Shown one piece after another: positions 9,797 to 20,315 of a stretch of 64,000 bases of DNA. Made by a program: the position numbers and the translations under genes. This DNA is from Coix lacryma-jobi var. lacryma-jobi (lineage: Eukaryota; Streptophyta; Magnoliopsida; Poales; Poaceae). The stretch is from positions 16,642,080 to 16,706,079 of the forward strand of contig CM019831.1 of the NCBI GenBank assembly GCA_009763385.1, in the 5' to 3' direction. The number at the start of each line of letters is the position of its first letter. Within the stretch, counting starts at the first letter, position 1. The notes beneath the pieces are model-generated. The model worked only from the letters and a program-made list of their open reading frames with translations. It was not told where the DNA came from and did not search any database.

Positions 9797-10382
9797 ATGG
9801 CTAGGTCTAAGCAGACGGCTCGAGTTATTTCTCCCTCCGCTGCAGATGAGGGGGTGACCTTTGAGTTTGGGCTAAGCCGCGTTTGTAGCTCTGATTTAGC
9901 TGCATATGTTAAGCGAGGGTGGATCGAGGAGGGGAAGGCGAGGACCAGTGCTGGGGAAACTGTGCCAAAGCCTGATGTAGACGAGGTTGTTGTTTTTGAA
10001 GAATTTTTCGAGGCTGGGCTGCGCTTCCCTGTTGATTCCTTTGTGACAGTTGTTCTTCAGAGGTTCAACTTGAAGTTCCATCAGCTTACACCTTCGTGCT
10101 TTACAAAGATGTCAGTGTATGTTTGGGCATGCCGCTCGCAAGGTATTGTTCCACAGGTCGAGGGTTTCATTCGGACGCATCGTGTGCACATGCAACCTCG
10201 CAAGATAACGGACCGCGAGGGTAACACCAGTCTGGGTCAGTTTGCTGTGTATACTTTTTGTCACCGCGCTGGGTCAGAGTTGCCGGTGCAGGCTCAGAAA
10301 AATAAGTGGGCCAGCGGGTGGCAAGAATTCTGGTTTTACTATAAGCTTGATGGAGTGTCCGAGCTTTGTGGCGAGCTCCCGC
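9797..10382 (+). pseudogene. Antisense accessory gene, 5' part: H3-tail-like start plus PF04195-like domain
   Basis: The ORF starts at ATG 9797, the first ATG after a TATA box. It opens with M-ARSKQTAR, matching histone H3 residues 1-8 at 7 of 8 positions. The next residues do not resemble H3. From about residue 20 the sequence resembles the plant 'putative gypsy type transposon' domain (PF04195), with features such as EAGLRFPVDSF, KFHQLTPSCF and HMQPRKI. It lies antisense to gag-pol, where Tat/Grande elements are known to carry an extra gene. The Sirevirus-like element splits it at 10382. The reading frame resumes in phase at 20321 after the duplicated CCCGC. Its function is unknown. The histone-like start suggests a nuclear, chromatin-related role (inference). 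Confidence 0.75.
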
Positions 10383-12893
10383 TGAAGGGTCGAGATGGCG
10401 GACTAGAGGGGGGGTGAATAGTCCTTTCTAAAATTAATCGCGTCGGCTAACCGAAACAAATGCGGAATTAAAACTATCGGTCTAGCCAAGACTACACCCC
10501 TCTACCTATACTCTATGATACCTTACAAAAGATCCTAAACAATGCAAATAAGGTGTCGGGCTAGCTAGAGCTCACCTAACCAATTCTAGAAGCAAGGTCA
10601 CACAAACCTATGCACCTAGTACTCAATCAACCGGGGAGCTCCTACACATGCCACTAAGCAAAAAGCACAAAGCCTAAGCTCACTAGCAATGCTCAATAAC
10701 AAGGCTACACAAGCCAAATTAGAGAGCTCAACTTAGCTACACAAACTAAGCAATGTGACTAGCAAGACTACAAGTCAACTAGTCACTCATGGGATCAACT
10801 TCTATGCTACACAAGCAAGGAAGGTAACTAGCAAGCTACACAAGCCAACTAATCATAAGAGCAACTAGCACATGTATATGAACAAGTAAATACAAGCTAG
10901 TGAAAAGAGTTTGCAAACCACCGAGAAGATGAACACGAAGTTGACACGGTGATTTTTCTCCCGAGGTTCACTTGGTTGCCACCAAGCTAGTCCCCGTTGT
11001 GTCGACCACACACTTTGGTAGTTCGGCGGCTAATAGGCACCACACCTAGCTCGACACTCGAGCGCCGCAAGAACTCACCCACAAGTGAGGGTAACTCAAT
11101 GACACGCGCAATCCACTAGAGTTGCTCTTCGCGATCCCCGCGGGGCGAGCACAATGCCCCTCACAATCCTTCTCCGGAGCCACGCACAATCTTCACGCGG
11201 GCTTCACGACGGAGACTCGATCACCAAGCCGTCTAGGAGGTGGCAACCTCCAAGAGTAATAAGCACCACCGGCTTGCAACTCGAACACCTAGTGCCACTC
11301 GATGCTATCTCTCAAAGCAACGCACTAGAATCGCTCACTCGCAATAGATTCGCGCACTAGCAAGCACAAGCGAGTTAGAGGGCTCCCAGGCACATCCACT
11401 CAAGCCACCAAGGCTTTGGAGTGCTCAGCAGCCGGCCCTAAGCCGGCCTCAACTCCTATTTATAGAGGGGAGCGGCCAACTAGCCGTTTCCCCTTTCCTG
11501 CGCCTCGGTCGGTAGTACCGACCCTTCCTGGGCGGTACTACCGGCTTAGTCAAACTAGCCGTTACCACAAGGCCCGCTGTTTTAGGCGAAGCACCGACTC
11601 TCTGGTCGGTACCTCCGAGGTCGGTAGTACCGGCCCTATGGCGGTACTACCGGCAGGCTACTTTCGAACGCATTCAAAAACTTCCTCCTGACTCTTGAAC
11701 TACCGACCCCCTGGTCGGTACTTCCGAGCCCGGTGGTACCGGCCCTATGGCGGTACCACCGCCAGGTCATCTTCCACTCAACTCCAGAGAGCTCCGCAAA
11801 CTTGCCAACCACCGGCCTTGAGTCGGTAGTACCGAGCGCGGTACTACCGAGGTAATGGCGGTACTACCGGTAGGCCAAAACTGGCCACTTCCAGAGAGCT
11901 CCGCAAAACCCCTTCAGGGCCACGGTACCACCGACCCCTGGTCGGTACCACCGCCGGCGGTAGTACCGAGGTAATAGCGGTACCACCGCCAGGCCAAAAA
12001 CGAGCCACATCCAGAGAGGCTGCAAACAGCCCTCCTGGGTCGGTACTACCGACACCCCCAGGTCGGTACCACCGACAACACACAGAAAACTTCATTTCCA
12101 TCTCTGAGTTGATCCAAAACTATTTCAACAACTTCTCCTTTGCAAATGTGCTAACACCACCAAGTGTTCATCATCTTGTGCAAGTGTGTTAGCATTTTCA
12201 CAATCATTTTTCAAAGGATTTTCACTTGCACTCACCACGCCACTCGATCATAGTAACATCGCAAAGTTAGATCGCTCAAGTGGCACTAGATGACCGATAT
12301 GCAAACAAGTTTGCTCCTCTTAATAGTACGGCCATCTATCCTAAACCCGGTCATAATCTTCTCTACACACCTATGACCGGTGAAATGAAATGCCCTACAA
12401 ATATACCTTTGCCTTGCGCATTCCATTCCATCTCCTTCTGTGTTGATGCAACACATGCACCAACCTATCTTCAAATGATATGATCCACTTCATATCATCA
12501 CATGGCCTCCATGGTCCATCGATCTTGACATCACTTGCTCTTCACCATCGCTTCGGTCCTTCGGCGCCAAGTCTTGCTTAAGCCTCCCGACACTCGGTAC
12601 CAACGGCTTCAAAGCCTCAACTTGCCCTTCACCTTCGCAACCGGTCCATCAAGCCAAGTCTTGCCTTGATCTTCTCCATCTTAGCCATATGACCATATGT
12701 CATGTCACATATGCATTAAGCTCCTTCTTCACATATGTGAGCCTTGCAACATCTTCCAAGCCATTTCACCTCTATGGCATATGTTGCTCACACATGATCA
12801 CCTATGGACTAATCACCTGTGTAATTCACTTCAAACACCATTAGTCCACCTAAAGTTGTCACTCAATTACCAAAACCAAACTAGGACCTTTCA
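10383..12893 (-). repeat. 3' LTR of Sirevirus-like element
   Basis: 2,511 bp. A minus-strand TATA box (CTATAAATAG) lies at 11456-11465. The part 11505-12090 is packed with CGGTACTACCG-type palindromes. The short ORFs here recur in the other LTR and are not genes. Confidence 0.9.
11505..12090. repeat. Cluster of CGGTANTACCG palindromes in LTR
   Basis: More than fifteen copies of CGGTAGTACCG, CGGTACTACCG, CGGTACCACCG or close variants, often doubled as GGTCGGTAGTACCGACC, are interspersed with a repeated spacer containing CCAGAGAGCTCCGCAAA. The same cluster lies at 18927-19512. Sirevirus LTRs are known for conserved palindrome arrays near the transcription start. Confidence 0.75.
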
Positions 12894-15800
12894 ATCTCCC
12901 CCTTTTTGGTAATTGATGACAACTCTACAAAGATATGGAAATTAAGCTCTTTGGATTCTATGTTACTTATCCAACATTAAGACCATATAAGAGAATTTGG
13001 ATAAGCACCATACAACCCGACTTTGTAGTGTTAACTCCCCCTACATGTGTGCTCAAATGGTTTGGTTTCAAGCTTGCACACATGCATAAATATGAAATTT
13101 GTGGGAGTGTTAGCACTACTAAGTGATGCTAAGGTATACATGATGAAATTTTACCTTTGAAGCGTGCATACCACATTTTGATTCATCCTTAGCATCGAAG
13201 AGTAGCTAGACATCATAAAAACTAGAAAACCCCGTGAGATCAACATTAATAGCAAGGGTCTAGTTTTGCATTAAAAGCACAAGTCTAGCTATTAACCTAT
13301 GCATGCTAGTTATCAATTCATCAATTAAGTCCTATAACTAGCATACACCACACAAGCATGCATATAAAATTTTAAAACTTATGTAATGCAAGCAAGCACA
13401 TGATTATGCACATATCAAATGCAACAACCAAGTTCATGAGCTTGCTCCCCCTACTTGTGTGCTCTCATTGTCCAAGAATTTTGATCCTTCAATCTTGCTC
13501 CCTCTTGATCCATGTCCATCTTCTTTTCTCCCTCTTTGTCCTTGACATATCATAATTGACATAATTGACATATCTTTTCCATAACTTCTCCCCCTTTGTC
13601 ATCAATGACCATAAAAGGTATGCTCTTTTCTCACAAAGGGTGACACTAGGGTAGATGGTTGACACTTTAGGCTTCATTTTTGATGGACACTACTATATGT
13701 GTTGGAATGAAACCCACTTGAAGGATCTTTGACCTTGATACCACTAGGTGGGGCACCTCCCCTATGTCATAGCATGGGTCATCCAATTGATAAACTTGAG
13801 CTCTTGTTGGAGAGGGATGCTTTGCTTGAATTGATCACTTAAAGTTGAGGATCACTTGAAGTCTTGTAGGATACCAATTGAATGAAAATTGAAACTTGAT
13901 ATCCATTGGCATTATTGTCTTTTTCTTGAACTCTTGTCATCTTCATGAGCTTCTCATTTGTGACTTGAACTAGGCAATATTGCACAAGATATCTAACTCG
14001 GTTTGCTCTAGAGTAAGCTTCTTCACACATCTTTCAATGGTTATCTTACTCATGTTGAATTAGACACTTGAATGTTCATCTTCTAGATCAAGTACTTGGG
14101 TTCACTAGCTCATGAACAAACTCATATACTAACCACTAGATCATATAATCAAACAAGCAATAGTGGTAGGCTTATGAATTTAAACTTTTCATTTGTTATG
14201 TATGATCCTATTAAGCATGTACTATATGCACTAACCGCATACTAGTAAGGGATGAAATGATCATGCACATTACAATGATACCTTTGCTATCTTGGAGTAG
14301 AGGATAGTCATTTTGATTCCAATTAAGCTCCAAATAGCAATGTGAAGTCCATGGTGAAGACCAATAGATACCAATTGATTAGAACAAATCTTCACACATA
14401 TGATCAAGTGCACTATCTTGTTGTGGTTGGCTTGCTTCTTCATTTGAACATAGCTTGCATATGAATACCACTTGAATTGTCATGATTTGCTTTACTATCT
14501 TGCATGTTGCTTGCTTTGCTTGGTCAATCCTTTCATTGCTTCAACTAAGCATCTCAAATATCCTTTGAATCACCACTTCCATATTAGCCTTCCAAGTATC
14601 ATACTTGGTTAACCTACCAAAGGCGGCAAGCCCCTACAAAAGGGAGAAGTGACCTCTCTCCAAAGAATCATCCTTGATACTTACTTGAATTGACTTTGTT
14701 TGATTGATCCATTTGAACTCTTCTTGAAATGTGACTTTGAATCCATCTTTGAGTCCCTTTTTGAGTCCTTTTCTTTCTTCCAAAAGATCTTCAATTGATA
14801 CTAGGACTTCATCTTTCTCTTCATCTTGATGTTGGTCTTGATCTTCAATTTGAGTACCAAATTTGTGCCAAATACACTTCTTAATCAAATGAACTTGTAC
14901 TCATCTTTGTCATGCTTCTAGCTCATTTCAAAACCAAACATAGGTCCCTCAACCACTTATAAACATGATTCCAACTTGAGGACCTTTCAATCAAAGTGAC
15001 TCTAGATTAATCCAATATTTGTCACTTTTCTGGCAGATTCTGTCCTTCTCAAAGAAACATGCATATCTCCCAAAATATAAGTCTAATGACTATGAAATTT
15101 GGTGGAGATGTGCCTCTCTAAGTGTTCTAGCAGCCATAAAAATTTGAGCTTCATTGGCTTTCTAGATTGCTACCAGATTTCAATTCTTTCCATAGTACTA
15201 CATGCTGAAAACTGCTGCACAATAGTTGACAAGATCTACTCCAAAACCAAAGTACATCTTATCCAATAATCATGAATTTTGCACAGCGACTAATATCACA
15301 AGTGTAGAGCATGTGTACCAAATTTCAAGCCAATCCAAATAGATTTGATCATTCAAACATGGCTATTATCACAGCTAGCTCAGATTTCAGTTTTTTGACA
15401 ACTTTGAGCAATTGAGCTATACTCTACCAATATGAATCAAACTTGAGCTAACATGTTTGAATACTCTCACAAGACATATATCCATTCAAATCACTTACTA
15501 AAAGAAGTCTCATGAACATATCCATTCAAACTAACTCAATTTTGATCACTAAGCAATTTATCCATTCAATCATCTTATAGCAAGCAACATATGCATATAT
15601 ATCCGATTCAATCAACTCATATGCATTTAAAAGAACATGATCAACTAGAGATATACCTTAGTAGCTCATGATCATCAAATAGCAAGCTTCTACTCAATTA
15701 GATTGCAAGCCTTCAAATAATTCCAATCAAACATCACAACTTGATCTTTTGCACATGTATGTTTTGCACTTGGACTTCACTTCTTTTGTCTTGGCATTGG

Positions 15801-15899
15801 GTTTGGATAGCACTAGGCTTCATTACTTGAATCAATCACATGATGAATAATATGAAATCAATTGAGTCAAGCCTCCAATGCCATGGTACCTACACGCAA
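12894..15899 (-). other. Non-coding interior of Sirevirus-like element
   Basis: 3.0 kb between the 3' LTR and gag with no pol-like ORF. The PPT (rc of CTCCCCCTTTTTGG) lies at 12899-12912. Further CTCCCCC motifs occur near 13034, 13446 and 13588. The rest is AT-rich, with many TTGA and CTTG words and short meaningless ORFs. Confidence 0.7.
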
Positions 15900-17753
15900 T
15901 CATCCACTTTTTGATGGTACCCAAACTAGTTTGGGTCCTCTCAAGTTAGGTGCAACATACTTTGGCATAGCCTTAGTATGAGTAGCGGGATGTTTTGCAA
16001 TAGCGACCAATGTGGTACCATTTACATCCTTCCTAAGCATAGAATCATTAGTAATTGAAATAGGCTTAGGGGTCATACCTAGGGGACATGAATGAGCCAT
16101 GTGTCCCCTTTCCCGGCATGAGTAGCAACTTCTCTTTGATTGAGCCTTCTCTTCCTTGCTCATTTGTTGCTTCTCATTGCCTTGCCTCTTCTCATTTGCT
16201 TGAGCCTTCTTCTCAAGCTTGGTAGGACACTTCGAGGCAAAGTGTCCCATATCACCACACTTGTAGCACTTGATGTGAGCCAAATCTTTCTTCTTTTCTT
16301 CATTCTTGCTCATCATCATTTTGACATCATGGATATGAGTTGGATGCCTTGCTCTTCCGCCCCTTCTTGTTTTCTTCTTCTTCATCAAGTCACCATCATG
16401 ATGGTTGTTCTTGATTTGAACTTGGGGCTTCTTCTTGTTGGGGCAAGCTTTTGCAAGATGTCCCATCTCATGGCATTGATAGCACATGAAATGAGATAGC
16501 TTCTTTTCTTCTTGCTTCCTCATTTTCTTGCCCTTGGCATTGCTTTTGTTGAAGCCAATGCCACTCTTGTCACCATAGCTTCTTTGATTCTTCATCATGT
16601 GCTCATGGGTGACCTTTGATTTACACCACCTCTCTAACTTGTTGCTCAAGTTCTTCACTTCAAGTTTGAGCTCATTGTTCTCCTTCAAAAGGTTAGTCTC
16701 ACAAGACAAAGAAGTAGAACAAGCATCTAATTGTGAAGAACATGGCATAGATATTAAATCATTGCAAGAGGTGGATACATTCTTCTTGCCTACATCACAA
16801 GGGTTAGCACAAATATGTGATTGATCAAATGACCCATGTGATGAGCTCTCACTAGTTTTAATTTGTTCATTAGAAAGTTTACTAGTGAGAAAAGCATGGT
16901 CTTGCACCAAGTTATCATGAGCAACACATAGTTCCTCATGAGTCAATTTAAGCTCCTCATGTGAACAACTACTAACATAAAGTAGATGCTTTGTTTGTTC
17001 ACATGTGTTCTTTAGAAATGAGTTTTCTTTTTCTAATTTTTCATTTTTAGCTAACTCATTTTCTAAGGCAATGGTCATGCTAGCAAGTCTACTAACAAGC
17101 TCATCATAGGAATCATGATCAATCACATTGCAATTTGATACCTTAGTGTCACCTTGTGACATGAAGCAATATGATGATGTTGGAGAGCTTGTGGTAGCAT
17201 CATCATTGGAGCATGTACCATCATTACCATCAAGTGTGCTTGAGGTTGTATCATCACTTGCATCACTTGAGGCATCATCTTCCATCTTGTCAAGTGTGCT
17301 TGAAGTATCTTTATTGATTGCATCACTTGAACATGAGGTGGAGCAATCTTCCACAACAACTATGTTGCGGTCATGCTCAACATCCTCATGTACCACCGGT
17401 TCATCCTCCTTTATGAACTTGCCATCATCAAACGTGGAGGGATCACCGAAGGTGGTCTTGATGGAATCCCACATCTCATGGGCGGTCCCTTTGGAGTTGA
17501 TCTTGTAAAACAACTCAAAACTCAATGCATCCATTAGATAACAATAAGCATTTGCATCAAGCTCAAAGAGATCCTTTTGAGCTTTGGTGAGATTTTTATG
17601 GTCCAAGATATGAGAGAGACCACTAGTGATAATCCACCAAAACTTTGGCCCCTTTGCACGAAAATGATCAAGCATATGATGTTTCCATTGTGCAAAGTGT
17701 GTGCCATCAAAAATATGTGTATCACACACATCATCTAGCCCACTAGACGCCAT
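15900..17753 (-). CDS. Gag polyprotein of Sirevirus-like element
   Basis: Intact 617-codon ORF starting 51 nt inside the 5' LTR. The N-terminal ~110 residues look like a copia-type gag (FDGTHFAQWKHHM, GPKFWWII, ALSFELF, AHEMWDSIKTTFG). A long acidic, Ser/Asp/Thr-rich stretch follows (about 115-200), then a coiled-coil-like part (about 220-300 and 355-380). Three CCHC zinc knuckles start at residues 424, 496 and 543 (CYQCHEMGHLAKAC, CYKCGDMGHFASKC, CYSCRERGHMAHSC), separated by Lys-rich linkers. Gag would form the capsid-like particle and bind RNA. There is no pol behind it. The absence of any stop or frameshift fits a recent insertion and possible continued use of gag. Confidence 0.88.
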   Translation of the reverse strand: MASSGLDDVCDTHIFDGTHFAQWKHHMLDHFRAKGPKFWWIITSGLSHILDHKNLTKAQKDLFELDANAYCYLMDALSFELFYKINSKGTAHEMWDSIKTTFGDPSTFDDGKFIKEDEPVVHEDVEHDRNIVVVEDCSTSCSSDAINKDTSSTLDKMEDDASSDASDDTTSSTLDGNDGTCSNDDATTSSPTSSYCFMSQGDTKVSNCNVIDHDSYDELVSRLASMTIALENELAKNEKLEKENSFLKNTCEQTKHLLYVSSCSHEELKLTHEELCVAHDNLVQDHAFLTSKLSNEQIKTSESSSHGSFDQSHICANPCDVGKKNVSTSCNDLISMPCSSQLDACSTSLSCETNLLKENNELKLEVKNLSNKLERWCKSKVTHEHMMKNQRSYGDKSGIGFNKSNAKGKKMRKQEEKKLSHFMCYQCHEMGHLAKACPNKKKPQVQIKNNHHDGDLMKKKKTRRGGRARHPTHIHDVKMMMSKNEEKKKDLAHIKCYKCGDMGHFASKCPTKLEKKAQANEKRQGNEKQQMSKEEKAQSKRSCYSCRERGHMAHSCPLGMTPKPISITNDSMLRKDVNGTTLVAIAKHPATHTKAMPKYVAPNLRGPKLVWVPSKSG

Positions 17754-17790
17754 CCTCTCGGGTCGGTGAAGACCACAAATGAGAGACCTC

Positions 17791-17802
17791 GCTCCGATAC
17801 CA
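17791..17802 (-). promoter_or_regulatory. Primer-binding site (initiator Met tRNA)
   Basis: TGGTATCGGAGC on the minus strand, two bases inside the 5' LTR. It differs at one base from the usual plant TGGTATCAGAGC. Confidence 0.8.
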
Positions 17803-17804
17803 AT

Positions 17805-20315
17805 TGAAGGGTCGAGATGGCGGACTAGAGGGGGGGTGAATAGTCCTTTCTAAAATTAATCGCGTCGGCTAACCGAAACAAATGCGGAATTAAAACTATC
17901 GGTCTAGCCAAGACTACACCCCTCTACCTATACTCTATGATACCTTACAAAAGATCCTAAACAATGCAAATAAGGTGTCGGGCTAGCTAGAGCTCACCTA
18001 ACCAATTCTAGAAGCAAGGTCACACAAACCTATGCACCTAGTACTCAATCAACCGGGGAGCTCCTACACATGCCACTAAGCAAAAAGCACAAAGCCTAAG
18101 CTCACTAGCAATGCTCAATAACAAGGCTACACAAGCCAAATTAGAGAGCTCAACTTAGCTACACAAACTAAGCAATGTGACTAGCAAGACTACAAGTCAA
18201 CTAGTCACTCATGGGATCAACTTCTATGCTACACAAGCAAGGAAGGTAACTAGCAAGCTACACAAGCCAACTAATCATAAGAGCAACTAGCACATGTATA
18301 TGAACAAGTAAATACAAGCTAGTGAAAAGAGTTTGCAAACCACCGAGAAGATGAACACGAAGTTGACACGGTGATTTTTCTCCCGAGGTTCACTTGGTTG
18401 CCACCAAGCTAGTCCCCGTTGTGTCGACCACACACTTTGGTAGTTCGGCGGCTAATAGGCACCACACCTAGCTCGACACTCGAGCGCCGCAAGAACTCAC
18501 CCACAAGTGAGGGTAACTCAATGACACGCGCAATCCACTAGAGTTGCTCTTCGCGATCCCCGCGGGGCGAGCACAATGCCCCTCACAATCCTTCTCCGGA
18601 GCCACGCACAATCTTCACGCGGGCTTCACGACGGAGACTCGATCACCAAGCCGTCTAGGAGGTGGCAACCTCCAAGAGTAATAAGCACCACCGGCTTGCA
18701 ACTCGAACACCTAGTGCCACTCGATGCTATCTCTCAAAGCAACGCACTAGAATCGCTCACTCGCAATAGATTCGCGCACTAGCAAGCACAAGCGAGTTAG
18801 AGGGCTCCCAGGCACATCCACTCAAGCCACCAAGGCTTTGGAGTGCTCAGCAGCCGGCCCTAAGCCGGCCTCAACTCCTATTTATAGAGGGGAGCGGCCA
18901 ACTAGCCGTTTCCCCTTTCCTGCGCCTCGGTCGGTAGTACCGACCCTTCCTGGGCGGTACTACCGGCTTAGTCAAACTAGCCGTTACCACAAGGCCCGCT
19001 GTTTTAGGCGAAGCACCGACTCTCTGGTCGGTACCTCCGAGGTCGGTAGTACCGGCCCTATGGCGGTACTACCGGCAGGCTACTTTCGAACGCATTCAAA
19101 AACTTCCTCCTGACTCTTGAACTACCGACCCCCTGGTCGGTACTTCCGAGCCCGGTGGTACCGGCCCTATGGCGGTACCACCGCCAGGTCATCTTCCACT
19201 CAACTCCAGAGAGCTCCGCAAACTTGCCAACCACCGGCCTTGAGTCGGTAGTACCGAGCGCGGTACTACCGAGGTAATGGCGGTACTACCGGTAGGCCAA
19301 AACTGGCCACTTCCAGAGAGCTCCGCAAAACCCCTTCAGGGCCACGGTACCACCGACCCCTGGTCGGTACCACCGCCGGCGGTAGTACCGAGGTAATAGC
19401 GGTACCACCGCCAGGCCAAAAACGAGCCACATCCAGAGAGGCTGCAAACAGCCCTCCTGGGTCGGTACTACCGACACCCCCAGGTCGGTACCACCGACAA
19501 CACACAGAAAACTTCATTTCCATCTCTGAGTTGATCCAAAACTATTTCAACAACTTCTCCTTTGCAAATGTGCTAACACCACCAAGTGTTCATCATCTTG
19601 TGCAAGTGTGTTAGCATTTTCACAATCATTTTTCAAAGGATTTTCACTTGCACTCACCACGCCACTCGATCATAGTAACATCGCAAAGTTAGATCGCTCA
19701 AGTGGCACTAGATGACCGATATGCAAACAAGTTTGCTCCTCTTAATAGTACGGCCATCTATCCTAAACCCGGTCATAATCTTCTCTACACACCTATGACC
19801 GGTGAAATGAAATGCCCTACAAATATACCTTTGCCTTGCGCATTCCATTCCATCTCCTTCTGTGTTGATGCAACACATGCACCAACCTATCTTCAAATGA
19901 TATGATCCACTTCATATCATCACATGGCCTCCATGGTCCATCGATCTTGACATCACTTGCTCTTCACCATCGCTTCGGTCCTTCGGCGCCAAGTCTTGCT
20001 TAAGCCTCCCGACACTCGGTACCAACGGCTTCAAAGCCTCAACTTGCCCTTCACCTTCGCAACCGGTCCATCAAGCCAAGTCTTGCCTTGATCTTCTCCA
20101 TCTTAGCCATATGACCATATGTCATGTCACATATGCATTAAGCTCCTTCTTCACATATGTGAGCCTTGCAACATCTTCCAAGCCATTTCACCTCTATGGC
20201 ATATGTTGCTCACACATGATCACCTATGGACTAATCACCTGTGTAATTCACTTCAAACACCATTAGTCCACCTAAAGTTGTCACTCAATTACCAAAACCA
20301 AACTAGGACCTTTCA
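17805..20315 (-). repeat. 5' LTR of Sirevirus-like element
   Basis: Same 2,511-bp sequence as 10383-12893 at an offset of 7,422 bp. TATA box at 18878-18887 (minus). No difference between copies was noticed. Confidence 0.9.

Larger units (their letters stand above)
10383..20315 (-). mobile_element. Gag-only (non-autonomous) Sirevirus-like LTR retrotransposon
   Basis: Two 2,511-bp LTRs (10383-12893, 17805-20315; TGAAGG...TTTCA) are flanked by CCCGC (10378-10382, 20316-20320). The primer-binding site TGGTATCGGAGC matches the initiator Met tRNA complement apart from one base, so the element reads on the minus strand. The 4.9-kb interior encodes one 617-codon gag and no protease, reverse transcriptase or integrase. 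Long LTRs full of palindromes and several copies of a CTCCCCC polypurine-type motif are described Sirevirus (Ty1/copia) traits. The whole is a terminal-repeat retrotransposon with GAG (TR-GAG type). The LTR copies look identical, including every short ORF I compared, so insertion is recent. It must borrow enzymes from another element to move. Confidence 0.9.

Noticed and set aside
11154..12101. Small ORFs in the Sirevirus-like LTR, repeated at 18576-19523
   Set aside because: They fall in LTR sequence and palindromes, and no conserved protein is recognised.
20119..20315. N-terminal extension of the 698-codon ORF into LTR sequence
   Set aside because: These codons belong to the Sirevirus-like LTR. 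The true gene part starts after the target duplication at 20321.
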